Origin: Alviniconcha marisindica
Taxonomy: Eukaryota > Mollusca > Gastropoda > Provannidae
NCBI GenBank assembly: GCA_018857735.1
Contig: JABMCL010003349.1
Coordinates: 1-64,000, forward strand
DNA length: 64,000 nt
Reading direction: 5' to 3'
The position numbers and the translations under genes were made by a program. Positions 35,961 to 47,652 of this stretch are shown in pieces; the stretch's first letter is position 1; each line of letters starts with the position of its first letter. The notes below the pieces were generated by a model that was given only the letters and a program-made list of their open reading frames with translations, made no database searches and was not told the DNA's origin.

Positions 35961-36284
35961 ACGCCAAGCCAAGCCTGGCCACTGGCTAATCCTTTCTCCA
36001 GTACAGAGCCAGATTATCTTTTATCTACAAGCAGTCAATGGTGTGTTGATTAGACAATTTGGCCAACGGTAGGTTGCCCAGTCACAGCACAGCAAAGCAA
36101 ACGTGTTTGGGAGAAAGCTTGTGTAATGTGCAGGGTGGAAATATATACAAAAGCAACAACATACAGCTATAGGCTTTTATCTACCAACATTCCACTGCTG
36201 CTGACTGGGTAGTTTGGGCAGGGGTAGATTGCCCTGTCTGGAGGACTATGGTAGAACTTTTAGTACCTGTGCACGGCGAACAAA

Positions 36285-36760
36285 GTGGAGCAGAGATAGC
36301 TCAGTGGTTAGAGCGCCGGACGCGTGATTGAAAGATTGTGGGTTCAAATCCCTGCAGAAGCGGCGGGAGAATTTTCTTCTCCAGGGTCGACTTTCTGTGC
36401 TGACTTATTTTGGTACCCGTTCCACCCCCCATGTTATCACAGTAGCACATAAAAGATCCTGGTCATTCTGCCAAAAGTGCAGGTGGCAGGTTACAGCTAA
36501 ACACGCATGCACCTTACGTATGTGGCTTTGCGTGAAATGACATGGTGCATGGTTGTATGGTGTACACCGAACACGCCAAAACAGCAGCAGTTTCAGGTGG
36601 CACCAGCCATATCAGCACTGTAAGTACAACACTTCGGTGGTTTCAAAAACGCGCTAAAACTAAAAGATGCTATTCAACATGTAGAATCACAACTGAGTGC
36701 AGTGAGCTTGCTTGAGAGCAGAGAATAGCGCTGTATAAAAGCAAACAACAACAACAACAA
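36285..36760 (+). mobile_element. tRNA-derived SINE (family 2)
   Basis: The head resembles a tRNA: A box TAGCTCAGTGGTTAG (36297-36311) and B box GGTTCAAATCC (36341-36351). The body follows with CTTCTCCAGGGTC, GTTCCACCCCC and GATCCTGGTCATTCTGCCAA, and the tail is CTGTATAAAAGCAAACAACAACAACAA. The 44-bp spacing between boxes and the missing acceptor stem argue against a functional tRNA gene. A second, headless copy lies at 42060-42290. Confidence 0.8.
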
Positions 36761-37628
36761 TGCTCACGCCAAGGGAAACAGCTAGCCAACAGACCTAACG
36801 GTCAACTACACAAAGTTGCACAGTTACAATCACCTGACATTGGAGTTACCAGACTACAAGTATGAACAATGTATGTGACTAAGGTTGTGAAAGCATGTGT
36901 TTTGTAAGTGTGCATGAATGAATGTGTAAGTGTGCATGAATGAATGTGTAAGTGTGTGTGCACGCACATGTATAATTTACATTTAAAGCACATTTCAGTT
37001 TAAGTTTTACAGGTTTGGTGGGTGGGTGCATACATGTATGTGCTTTTTTGTGTAATTTGTGAACTTAAACCTGCACTCAGCCTAAGTAGATCAAACATGT
37101 TCAAACAAATCACTTTGCAAAATGAGCGTACGAAAAAAAGTTTTTTTTCCTACCTAGAGAAGCAGATATGGCAAGAAAGAAAAACTATGGTCCAAGAACT
37201 TCAAAGAAAGAACGAGCGGACAGTTCAGTCAAAACCATCCAAAAACTTAACGCCAATGCACCAGCATGTCTGCATGTGGCAAACATTGCAGCAAAAGTGA
37301 TTTTGCACCCAAAGCTCTCATGTTATCAGATTCCTCACGGAATCATGGGAGATAAAATATATATAATATGGTATGTTTTATGTTCTGTTGTTCACCACTG
37401 CCAAATGAATTTCCTCACAGGGACAATAAAGCTATACTGCAATCTACTTTAAAAACGGTTGATTCACTTTGTGTCTATCTGACTGAACTGAATAAGTATG
37501 ATACGAACACATAAAAGGTTCAAACGAACATTATTAATTAGCACATGGGGGTGGGGGTGGGGGAGTTCATATAAAGCAAAAGGCACTCCAGATATCAAGC
37601 AATAAATGCATGGGGTCTTGGTTACCCC

Positions 37629-37659
<31 letters not shown>

Positions 37660-38348
37660 AAAAGAAAAACATTCTGAAACAGTCGACTCCCAGTGTTCTG
37701 AAAAAAGGTTCAGAACTCACAGACACACAGAAGTTACACAGCATGGTTCTCTTTCAATGGGACCATGAAACAGTAATTAAATTATCATAAAACAACTATT
37801 ACTGTTATTATTTCTTACAAAACACGTGCTGTCCCATTAAAAAAATGTGTTCCCATTAAAATAAGCATTCTTTTTGTGCGTGCTCTGGTCTCCTTTTTTT
37901 TTTTTCTCCCAAAATTATTATGCATGTAAATCATTATTCCGTTGAACATTATTCGCCCTGTTAGTGTTACTTGCAGTTGCTGGTTGTCATGGTTGACTGG
38001 GTGTAAAAAAACAACAAACAATTCCTTGCAGTTGCTGATGTTGTGTGCTTTACTTGCAAGTTTGCTTTTGGTTTTGGCAGGGTGTGTACTGAGTGTGACA
38101 CTAACTGGAATTTGCAGCATCCTAGCTCACCATCCCCCCCCCTCCCCCCCCCCTCCACAAACACACACACTGCCTTCTCCTCACCCATGGCATTACTGGG
38201 TCTTTGAAAAGTACAGGCCTTCCTGGTCAAACACAAATATGGGGGAAGGAGGGGGGGGGGGGGGGGGGGGGGTTGTTGCAGAAAAGAAGTAGGTCAACAG
38301 GATAGCCCCTGAACACCTAAACAGTGAAACTGAAAGGCACCTGTGTCA

Positions 38349-38395
<47 letters not shown>

Positions 38396-39056
38396 CAACC
38401 TTGTACACTGGGCTTCTCAATCTCTGTCTAACCGGGACTCTAACAGTAACAGCCTCAGGCAGCCAGCAAAACAAGGCACAGACTTCTAGTGTATGTACTT
38501 GAAGCGCATTCGGCATTTTGGGACTCCAGTCTTGACAGCCCTGGAGTGTCTTGGAGTGTTTCTCTCACAAACTACACCACCGCTGCCTCAATACTTGTCT
38601 CCAGAAAGAGCTCACGATCTGTCATGTGACTTGGGTTCGTAGGGCACACTGGCTTTCCACATCAGGTAAATTTACCTGGCTGTGCTCTGCTTCAGGGGGC
38701 GAAACCAGATTTCAAATTTCAAACCTGTGCTGCAAGTCATCACAATAAACTTCAAATATGATTCTCGCCCGTAATTGTAAATTACTAAACGCATCAGACT
38801 TGAAGCTTGCACACGCTGTCATTACAGTTGTGTTAACTGCTGCCTGTAAATTGTAAACCAGTATTATAATTATTAAGTGCAGAATTGATGCAGGTATGGG
38901 ATGGTATTGGTAGACAAGATGCACAGACATTAGGACAATAAGAGTGCCCCTTCAAATTCGATGGCAATTGTTATTAATGTTAAAGCAACTACAGCAGAGT
39001 TTGGAGGAAGGGTGTCGGAAAGCAAGGCTTGAAGTGAGGGTGGATGGGTAACTGAC

Positions 39057-39192
39057 CCTGATGCGATCTGGCCCAAGGCCCGGTGAAGGACACCTGGCCA
39101 GGTAGGTGGACAAGTCCTGGTCAATGAACTCGAACACCAGGTTGACGCGGATCTCCCTGTCCGTCACATTGTTGTGGCTGACGTCTAGCAAC
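39057..39192 (-). CDS. CDK6: CDK4/CDK6 orthologue, coding exon 2 of 6 (hinge)
   Basis: A 136-nt exon encoding residues 98-142, with LLDVSHNNVTDREIRVNLVF and the hinge EFIDQDLSTYL. Human CDK6 has [31 protein letters not shown] here. The TDRE word and the QDL of the hinge are CDK4/6 hallmarks. The acceptor is CTTTCAG (AG at 39194-39193), completing the split lysine codon, and the donor AGG|GTCAGT is at 39056. A pyrimidine tract of TTTC repeats precedes the acceptor on the coding strand. Confidence 0.95.
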
Positions 39193-39470
39193 CTGAAAGA
39201 AAGAAAGAAAAAAAAAACTGTACTCACTGATTCAGCAACCCTGGGGGAAGGAACTCTTCGCAAGTCCCTCCGTCTTGATGTCCCAGTTTTGGGGACAAAA
39301 TCAAATGTTCAAACAGCTCAGGAGATGCAACACCATAACATTAAATAACAAACACGGAAACAGCTCTTTATTTTTAGGATTTCACATCCAGTGCACACAC
39401 ACACACACTGTGAACACGCAAGGTTTTGTGTGGAAGTTTTTTATGCGCTATATATATATAAATTTTCATT

Positions 39471-39517
<47 letters not shown>

Positions 39518-39734
39518 CCAGTCACAAATTCGTTACAACAGAACTTTCAAAGGCAATGCAAAGCCGAAGGGCCAACAATTCAGTTCAAATTTCAGTTTAG
39601 TTTGAACTTTTCTAACTAAAGTCAAACCTGTGGACACCCTTATTATTAAGAACAAACTTTACGGTGATGCTGACCTCATCTCTCATGATTAATGGAACAA
39701 AATGGCTCATTTGTCGAATATAATATTAATGTAA

Positions 39735-40076
39735 GTAAGTTAACATGGTGCTTAACGTCCACAGAAACCGTACGGCTTATTAGGGACGGGGAGAAGGGGG
39801 GGGGGGGGGGGGGGGAGTATAGAGGTGAGGGGACACAGAGGTTATATACCTATCGCTACACTGTCACCACCAGAATGATTCCTGCATTAAGATGGGCGGC
39901 GATGAGAGCCATTTTAATGTTTCAGTAGGAAGTGATGGACAAAGTCACAAGACAGTGTCCACAAACCACAACCTTTTTGAAGAGAAAGGAGAGCCGAAGC
40001 GGTATCGAACCGAGGTCCTTCCGCTTACCAACCTAACGCCTTACCGCAAGGCCAAACCGGCTCACAATATTAATGC
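39735..40076 (-). mobile_element. SINE family 1, full-length copy
   Basis: On the minus strand it begins GTGAGCCGGTTTGGCC with an A-box-like TTGCGGTAAGGCG, and a B box GGTTCGATACC at 40011-40001. It then has CTCTCCTTTCTCTTC, CATCTTAATGCAGGAATCAT and CTGGTGGTGACAGTGTAGCG, a poly-C tract, and the 3' end CGGTTTCTGTGGACGTTAAGC. The tail is ACTTACTTA. About 340 bp. Confidence 0.8.
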
Positions 40077-40296
40077 CCACCCTACACTTAAATAACACAG
40101 AATCAGAGAATGCAGGATGTCTTCTCCTCCCAAACCTTGAAATTCAAATCCCTCTTTAGTTTCAACTTTACTTCTCCAGGGACAACTTAACTGTTTGGTA
40201 ATGGGATAGATTTTATAGGAGTTTATTCTTCCCAGCACTGGACACAAAAAAAAACATAGCCCAACCAAAAGCAGATAAGTATCCTACATTTTTCAC

Positions 40297-40430
40297 TGTT
40301 TAAGTGCTGTTTTGTCATTTGAAGAAAAAAAAAAGGGGGATAACCTTGAAAATTTGCATGTTTTGTTTTATCCTAATATTGTAATAAACAGCATTCTTTG
40401 TAACCCTCCAATGTGTTTTAATCCATCACA
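40297..40430 (+). mobile_element. Penelope-like/LINE-like tail
   Basis: It shares TTTAAGTGCTGTTTT, the G-rich/C-rich stem region (GGGGGATAACCTT), GAAAATTTGCATG, TAATAAACAGCATTC and TGTGTTTTAATCC with the copies at 385-545 and 50555-50700. Confidence 0.55.
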
Positions 40431-42059
40431 ATGCACATTCGTCAGTGAACTTCATTTTTGCATGTTCTACAGTTACACCAGCCCCACAGGTTCTGCCAAC
40501 AGCAAGGTAAATTGTAAGTTCATCAGCCTCATTGGTTCACGCAACCATACAATTAATAATACACTGGTGATGTACACACAATTCCCCCCCCCCCCCCCCC
40601 AAACATCTATTTTTTAATCTGATTGCCAGTGTTTTTGTATTGGGGACAATTTACATTAGACTGTCTGAATCAGTTGCTTTGTTCTGTTTTCATTTGTTGT
40701 GTAACCATCACAGTTGTTCGCCCTGATGTAACCGTCATGGCTGACTAGGCATAAAAGATCAACTTCCTTTCCTTTCTGTCTTGGTTGACTGGGTGTTCAA
40801 AACCAAATTCCTTCCTTATTCCTCCATTGTTGTCTCCCATAAAAAAATTAAAATTGTATAAATTCATTTTTGTTGTAGACTTCACTGCAAGACCCGGTCT
40901 GGGAATTATTCCAATAGGAAAGTCTGGTGGCACTCCCAAAGAAAGCCCACTGAGCTATGACATATTTATGCAGTCCCACATTAGCCACTTCCAACAGTTG
41001 TACCAGCGCAACTGCTACACAATTTTCCCCCTCTTTTTTTTTTAAACCGTCCAATGTGACCGTATGCGGTTGACTTTCAAGCACAAGTTGAAGCTGATTG
41101 GACGTTAAAATCCCAAAACTCCTTTTTTCCCCTTTTGCTGTCATATTAACAATAATTCACTTAATAATTTGTATTGTGTCAATAACAATAAATAAATGGG
41201 GTACTGCAAATGTTGTTTTTTGTGTTATGTGGGAGTTTTTTGTTTGTGATTTGTTCCTGTGTTGTTGTTGTTGTTTTTTTGGGGGGGTCTTATCCAAAGG
41301 TCAGTCTCAAGAAAGTTTGGTGCCAGACTGAAGAACAGTTATGCACCTTGAAGGAAGAGTGCTGTCCCCAGGTCCAAAGATCCTTGGCCCACCATTTAGG
41401 TTTGACACCCAACAACAGACCTACCCCCCTACTAAAAATAGCCCCACATTCCCCCATAGGACAGAGATCAAAGTGTGATCAACAGGCAGGAATGCAGCTC
41501 ATGGCTACTTGTTTGAACAGTAGTAGTACTCTGATCACTTATTGAATGTGACACTGACAGACGGTGTCAAAGCTTGTTCACCTGTGAAAACAGGTCTCCT
41601 TGTGGTCTGAAGGATACACTCTGAATGACAGCGAATTCCATATCCTTGATTTAGATAATTACCTTCATCTACACATCAGGCTTCACTCACGTTTGTGCGG
41701 GCACCACTTTCAATAAATCTCTGCATGAAAAAAAGTTCTCCTTATGATTCTAAGATCATACTCTGATTCATCTGATGACAAGTTCCTTGTCCTTGATTTA
41801 GATCATTACTTTAATCTACGTGTCAGACTTAATTCAAGTAGGTGTGGGCTTTGGGCACTGCTTTCAATACATTTTTGCAAGAAAACAACAACAACAACAA
41901 ATACACACATCCAGTTACTAATAAAAAACCAAACAAGATAGCATTGGCATAAAATACTACTATTGTGTACTAATGATATTGATAATCATTAGATTTACAA
42001 TTATAGTGGATATCTAGACAGCAGTCGTAACTAAGTAGGAGCTCAAGACTTATGATCAG

Positions 42060-42290
42060 GTGGGCATGCGCTTGATCAACACCAGGAGCAGAGGGAGAAC
42101 TTTCTTCTCCAGGGTCCAATTTCTCTTATTAAGTTACTATTTGAATATGTTCCACCCCAGTCTTGCTGCATTAGCACACTAATGACCCTAGTCATTCTGC
42201 CAAAAGTGCAGGGTATAAAACTTGCATTAGTTGCAGCTAAATACACATACATAACATAGTACATACATCATGTATCATACTCTTGACCCA
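42060..42290 (+). mobile_element. Partial SINE family 2 copy
   Basis: It matches the body of the 36285-36760 SINE: CTTTCTTCTCCAGGGTCCA, GTTCCACCCCAG, CTAGTCATTCTGCCAAAAGT and TTGCAGCTAAATACAC. The tRNA-like head is degenerate or absent. Confidence 0.65.
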
Positions 42291-42436
42291 ACAAAGTGGA
42301 GGAGGCTAACAGTCCTGTCCAGGTATAGCGTGTGAACCCATCAGAGATGCAAGTTAGCTTTTGGATTTTAATGTTTAATCGTCCTGTCAACCACACACGG
42401 TCACCTCAGGACAAATAGGACATTCAAAATTCTATC

Positions 42437-43427
42437 ACACCAGTTCAAAACACAAGTCTCCAACTCACAAGTTTGTCCAATTCAAGTTTAAAACCAACCA
42501 TCCATCCATCTACTTAGAGGCTCTATAATTTACACTCCACAGGTAGTCACCACAGAAACTTGCTTAAATTGCCCGAGACTGTGTCTATGAGTAAGGTGAC
42601 CTATTTTATTCTGTGAGCCCCCAATGGAAACTGCATTAGCCAAAACTAATGCAGGTAAAAAGTACGGAGAGAAGGTGAATGGACTGGGAAGGTAAAAATC
42701 AGGACAAAGAAGAAATTCCTGGCAGTAAGCATAGCATGCATGGCTATTATATGTCAGCTGAGTCCAGGTGGGGATGTTTTTAGTGCATAGGATCTTGGAT
42801 GGGTCAGGGTGATAGTGGCCAGCAGAGTAAGCCAGCAGGTTAATTAAAAATTTGCTGTAGATAATTCTTATAATTGCTTTTATTATGACAGTAACTTTTA
42901 AGAGGGGGTCCTCAGGAAGTGACAATTTTATGCGATATGCACAGCTTGATGCCAGTGGGATTTTTCATGTTTTTATCTATGAATGACTTTTTACCAGGAT
43001 GTTTATTTGCTGTTGTTGTAATTTAACTTTTATGATTGGAGTGAATGTGTGATGAGTGTACTTGGCACCACAAAACATTCCTCATGCAATCGGTGTATTG
43101 ACACTTGGCAATAAAGTTATACTGTATTGTAAAACACAAGTCGCCAATTCACAAGTCTGTTTAATTCAAGTTTAAAACCATCTACTCAGAGGTTCTATAA
43201 TTTACACTCCACAGGTACTCACCACAGTAACCTGCTTAAATTGCCTGAGACTGTGTCTGAACAGGGTGACCTATTTTATTCTGTGGGCCCCCACTGGAAA
43301 CTGCTTCAGCCGAAACTAATGCAGGTAAAAAGTATGGAGAGAAGGTGAATGGACTGGGAAGGTAAAAATCGGGACAAAGAAGAAATTCCTGGCAGTGAGC
43401 ATAGCATGCATGGCTATATTCTGACCT
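42437..43427. repeat. Direct duplication of about 300 bp
   Basis: 42437-42748 and 43131-43427 are close copies (shared words CAAAACACAAGTC, TTTACACTCCACAGGTA, AATGGACTGGGAAGGTAAAA, GCATAGCATGCATGGCTAT). The spacer ends in a retroelement-type tail, ACACTTGGCAATAAAGTTAT. Confidence 0.85.
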
Positions 43428-43950
43428 ACTCCTGGCTATAAACAATTAATGGGAGAGCAATTGTCAGCTCTGGGTTCTCAACAAGGGAACCTTAGTTTCT
43501 GTGTCCACAGGCACAGTACCCTACAGTGAAAAGGGAAGAGCTGTTAGTGTTAATGAGCTGTTAGTGTTAGCTCATTTCCCTTTTAACAGTCACAAACAAC
43601 TCGCTTTTTTATTTTTTATCTGTGGTCAAGTCTTCAAAGGTAGCTGCTACACACATACCCTTTACAGAATGCGTGCTCTGGGTATGTATACAACTCTCTT
43701 TGAAGACAGTATACCCTCAATGCAAAAGGACAAACAACTGGACATGAACTGGCAAAGAAGCAAAATCAAGCAATACACACCACAAGCAACAATAACAGCA
43801 TATATATATATATATATATGACTTAGTGCCAAAAGGTGCGCAATTGGGGGGTCCGATTTTTGACTGTCAATAAAATCCGTTTCAAACACTTTGTCTTGTT
43901 GTTGCTTTGTGTGTGCGTTCATAATTGGTCAGTATTACAGTGGAAACAAT

Positions 43951-44043
43951 ATGAGCTCCAAATCTGGAGCAGCTGGAGAAATAGAATTTTTTGAAAGTGA
44001 AAAGTGCCACGAAATTCGACCCCTGAAAACGGACACGCTCACG
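43951..44043 (+). CDS. Exon-like start inside the TIR element
   Basis: ATG at 43951 opens MSSKSGAAGEIEFFESEKCH, then EIRPLKTDTLT, and the frame reaches ACG|GTGAGT, a strong donor at 44044. It lies about 130 bp inside the left terminal repeat. I do not recognise the protein. It could be the first exon of a transposon gene whose rest is deleted or diverged. Confidence 0.3.
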
Positions 44044-44099
44044 GTGAGTGCTTTCGATGCTTCATTCACAGTACATGACGAATCAAAACATTACCTCAG

Positions 44100-44327
44100 T
44101 CACCGATTTGCACAGAGGAGATATTGCTTTACACAGTGCATATAAAGTCGATTATCACTAAGTTTTGTTTTCGGAGTTAGAGGCTCCAAAATATCCTTCG
44201 GTCGAACGTTATGTGTGTTGAAATGTTTCATGACCAGCATCCGCAGACAATCTAGTGAAGAACGGACTTTCTCTTTCATCGAAACTTTACTCCAGTCACT
44301 GTGGTACGTCACTGCATCAGGCGCCAA
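44100..44327 (-). CDS. 75-residue ORF inside the TIR element, unknown
   Basis: An ORF starting MAPDAVTYHSDWSKVSMKEK. It is of mixed composition without low complexity, rich in Lys, Leu and Arg. I recognise no domain. It runs opposite to the exon-like pieces on the plus strand and may be a fragment of a transposon protein. Confidence 0.25.
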   Translation of the reverse strand: MAPDAVTYHSDWSKVSMKEKVRSSLDCLRMLVMKHFNTHNVRPKDILEPLTPKTKLSDNRLYMHCVKQYLLCANR

Positions 44328-44459
44328 TGTTTTATTTTACTGCCAAATGTCTGGGTAGTTTTTAAAATATATTTTGCCATTCTTCATAAAATTGTTGCAA
44401 TAAATAACGTTCAACAACGTATTACATTAAACAAGCAAAAGGAAAAAAAATAATTTGCC

Positions 44460-44577
44460 GCTTTTGCACTACTTCCGGTCAGCCATGTTATACATCCGGG
44501 TCATTTGCTTTAGCACATGGCCGCATCGAAGGGACGTTCTGATATGTGAAAGGTGTGTGGTAATATTTTCGAAGACC
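44460..44577 (+). promoter_or_regulatory. Promoter-like segment and exon in the TIR element
   Basis: The segment contains ACTTCCGG (ETS-type site), GCCATGTT (YY1-like) and further CpG-containing words, unlike the AT-rich rest of the element. It runs into GAAGACC|GTAAGTTC, a good donor at 44578. The next plus-strand acceptor with a pyrimidine tract is TTTTTGTCCTAG at about 45169-45180. This resembles a housekeeping-type promoter with a first exon. Confidence 0.4.
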
Positions 44578-45180
44578 GTAAGTTCAACTTTATTTAAACA
44601 TTCATCGGAGATTTAGTCAAATCTTGCCGGTTATACGATGATATTTATATTGTATATGCCGAATTTTTAAAAGTATCGAATGTTAGCATACAGAGTGAGT
44701 TTTTGTTGTTGTTGATCTAAGTTGTTCAGATGCTTTTGAAAATTTGTTTTCACCGAGTTTCTTACAACATGGGTGCGTGTTGAAATCGTAATGTGCAACA
44801 GCAGATGGTTATAAACAGTATATTCTGATGTACTCGTTAACATTTTTTGCTTGCGCTTAACGCAGTTCGTTTGTTTACAAACTACGTCTTCAAACAAATC
44901 ATATATATGGTAGACAATTCGAATTTACGCAGGTTAAAGTCGTCAAGTTAGATGTTGAACATTACGATTACAACACGAGCTGTGGAAATAATAACGTTCG
45001 ACATAATTATAGTGACCATGCCTGTCTGCCTTCCAGAGTTCTAAAAATGTAAGGTGCTGATCTTAATAGCATTATTCTTTGGCTGTGATTTTTTTTTTTT
45101 TGAATCTTTATTACAATTTTTTCTATTATTATTATTAATTCTTTCACTTTGAAGTTAACGTTCAACTATTTTTGTCCTAG

Positions 45181-45345
45181 GCACCCGAGTCAACATGACC
45201 AAGAAACGCATGGATGACAGGCTGCATGTGTGTTTTCCTGTGACACCCAAAAGCAGCAAAAGTTGCACTCACTCTTACTTGCTCCATTTTCCTTACAAAA
45301 CACTTACTTGTTTGTTAAATAATAATGTATTATTTATTTTGTTAT
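45181..45345 (+). CDS. Possible second exon in the TIR element, unknown
   Basis: After the acceptor, ATG at 45195 opens MTKKRMDDRLHVCFPVTPKS and stays open for about 50 codons. I do not recognise the product. No donor is obvious before the stop, so it could be a terminal exon. Confidence 0.25.
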
Positions 45346-46864
45346 GAAAAACAAAGTACCATGTGCTATTTAACATTATGCTATCCCCTACAACAAAATT
45401 AATGCAGCAAAAAAACTGTTCACATGGAAATAGTTATGTGTCTTATACTCTACTGTAATAAAAAGTTACTGTAATTTATCATTTCATCAAGAAACAAACA
45501 GCATTGTACATCTTGTTGAAATAGTAATGTTCAACATATTTCTTACATCATTTGCTGTTTATGTCAAGAAAGCTTAAATTTGAGGGGGAAAAATCATCAA
45601 ATCTTCCTTGTCACATATTGTTCTATTAAAGAATACTGTTTATTTTCAAAATGTGTTGCTTTTTATTCATTTAAAAATGTTCAAGATTGGCTGTATGTTG
45701 AACGTTATGTATTGCAACAAACTATGCGTAGCATGCTGTTCTGTGCGACACAGAACAAGCAACAGTTTACTTGGTAATACTCATGTGGATCACACCTTGT
45801 AAGATCAGTTGGGTTTTCACAGTTTACTGCATGATTAGCAGCACAGTGATGTGGGTTTGTTGTAATGTGTAATGTTCAACATCTTGTCACAAATTCACAC
45901 TGAAAGTCAAATTTCTCAGGAACGAAGAGCAGCACTGCCTTCTCCCTTCACTGGTGGTGACTTCACATGTGTTCATTCAAAAAATGCATTACTCACTCAC
46001 ATCCTGTCAACTTTATTTTCTAGTACCTCTGTCCTCTTTTCTTGCGCACCTTTTGGCACTAAGTCATATATAACAGAAAGGAAAGAACCTCAAGAAGGAA
46101 TGGGAAAATATCAACATGCCACTAATAAGCTCTGACTTTGGTCATATATATACCGTGTGATACTGAATTCTACCCTTCAGTAATATACATGTATACTAAT
46201 ATTGTAATAATACTAATAAAGCTGTAACGTTAATTTTAAATTGTTCATAATATTTCAAATCAAATCTACAAATAAAGACGTAATATGAATGTTAAATTGT
46301 TCATAAACATTTCAAATCAAATTTGAGGATGTTTCCCACATGTCGATCAGTACGACAGAATAATAATGGATTCAATAATGGCAACCTCAAAAGGACGACG
46401 GTCAAACAAACAAACCAAAAAAACACTCATTTTCTCAGGCAGGTCATGCGACAACTCACTGCTCATACACCTGCAGACGTCACAGTGTCTGACGCCATGT
46501 AAAACTCTGCCACACATCGGCAAACCGCTACCAGATCTATATCCACCTACACACACTCCACCACCTACCTTTTATCCCCTTTGTCCCCCCTTGTCAATAC
46601 CCTTCACACTGTACTCGTTCATGCGGAACGCTAAACCAGCCCATCTGCCGGGAATGCTTCACGAATACAAACGTAAGGGTCGAGTTCCTCTCTGCCTTGG
46701 TTCATTGATGAGCTGGGACAGATAACAGGTAATTCATCCACCTTGCTTATTGATTGCTGTCAAGCTTCTGAATGGTGAGCGTCATGGTGTCCCGCTTTCA
46801 AGCCCTGCTAGGGACCTGCTCTTTGGATGACTAGAAGTCGTTACCAGTACCACTGTTGCAGAAA

Positions 46865-47652
46865 GCATTTTCGGCCCGTTTACTTGCAGGTTTTAAAAGG
46901 CCACGAGGCTTGTTTCGGCTCGTTTACTTGCAGCCTTCAAAAGGCCAGGAGGCTTGTTTCGGCTCGTTTACTTGCAGCCTTTAAAAGGCCATGAGGCTTG
47001 TTTCGGCTCTTTTACTTGCAGGCTTCCAAAGGCCATGAGGCTTGTTTCGGCTCGTTTACTTGCAGGCTTCCAAAGGCCATGAGGCTTGTTTCGGCTCGTT
47101 TACTTGCAGGCTTCAAAAGGCCATGAGGCTTGTTTCGGCTCGTTTACTTGCAGCTCAAAAGCCATGAGGCTTGTTTGCCGTTTACTTGCAGGCTTCAAAA
47201 GGCCATGAGGCTTGTTTTAGCTCGTTTACTTGCAGGCTTCAAAAGGCCATGAGGCTTGTTTCGGCCCGTTTACTTGCAGCCTTCAAAAGGCCAGGAGGCT
47301 TGTTTCAGCTCGTTTACTTGCAGGCTTCAAAAGGCCATGAGGCTTGTTTCGGCTTGTTTACTTGCAGCCTTCAAAAGGCCAGGAGGCTTGTTTCGGCTTG
47401 TTTACTTGCAGACTTCAAAAGGCCAGGAGGCTTGTTTCCGTTTGTTTACTTGCAGGCTTCAAAAGGCCAGGAGGCTTGTTTCGGCTTGTTTACTTGCAGG
47501 CTTCAAAAGGCCATGAGGCTTGTTTCGGCTCATTTACTTGCAGGCTTCAAAAGGCCAGGAGGCTTGTTTCGGCTCGTTTACTTGCAGCCTTCCAAAGGCC
47601 AGGAGGCTTGTTTCGGCTCGTTTACTTGCAGGCTTCAAAAGGCCAGGAGCAA
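46865..47652. repeat. 44-bp minisatellite, about 18 copies
   Basis: The unit is CGTTTACTTGCAGGCTTC, AAAAGGCCATGAGG, CTTGTTTCGGCT. The words TTACTTGCAG and AGGCTTGTTTCGG are almost invariant, while the CAGGAGG/CATGAGG variant alternates irregularly. The central part has lost several bases near 47155-47180. Confidence 0.95.

Larger units (their letters stand above)
33567..39056 (-). other. CDK4/6 intron, 5.5 kb
   Basis: A phase-0 intron. It contains microsatellites (TG 33763-33905, AT 34901-34967, TG/AG/G 35740-35960, TG 38353-38392, poly-G 38243-38272), a tRNA-derived SINE (36285-36760) and a retroelement tail ending GGGACAATAAAGCTATACTG near 37420-37440. No other exon is visible. Confidence 0.85.
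43820..46065. mobile_element. TIR element with recurring 12-mer, 2.25 kb
   Basis: The ends are perfect 24-bp inverted repeats starting GACTTAGTGCCAAAAGGTGC. The flanks are TATATAT on both sides, so a TA-rich target duplication cannot be measured exactly. Inside, TAAYGTTCAACA or its complement occurs six times (44405, 44953, 45156 with one change, 45525, 45696, 45870), all right of 44400. Three gene-like pieces are visible: a plus-strand start at 43951 ending at a GTGAGT donor, a minus-strand ORF at 44327-44100, and a promoter-like/exon-like region at 44460-45290. No transposase domain is recognised, so the superfamily is unknown. Confidence 0.8.

Noticed and set aside
36290..36365. Functional tRNA gene
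   Set aside because: A and B boxes are present, but no acceptor stem pairs, and the sequence continues as a SINE with a CAA-repeat tail.
46865..47652. CRISPR-like regular array
   Set aside because: Repeats are contiguous with no unique spacers, and the genome is eukaryotic. The same holds for the arrays at 54805-56435 and 24978-26010.
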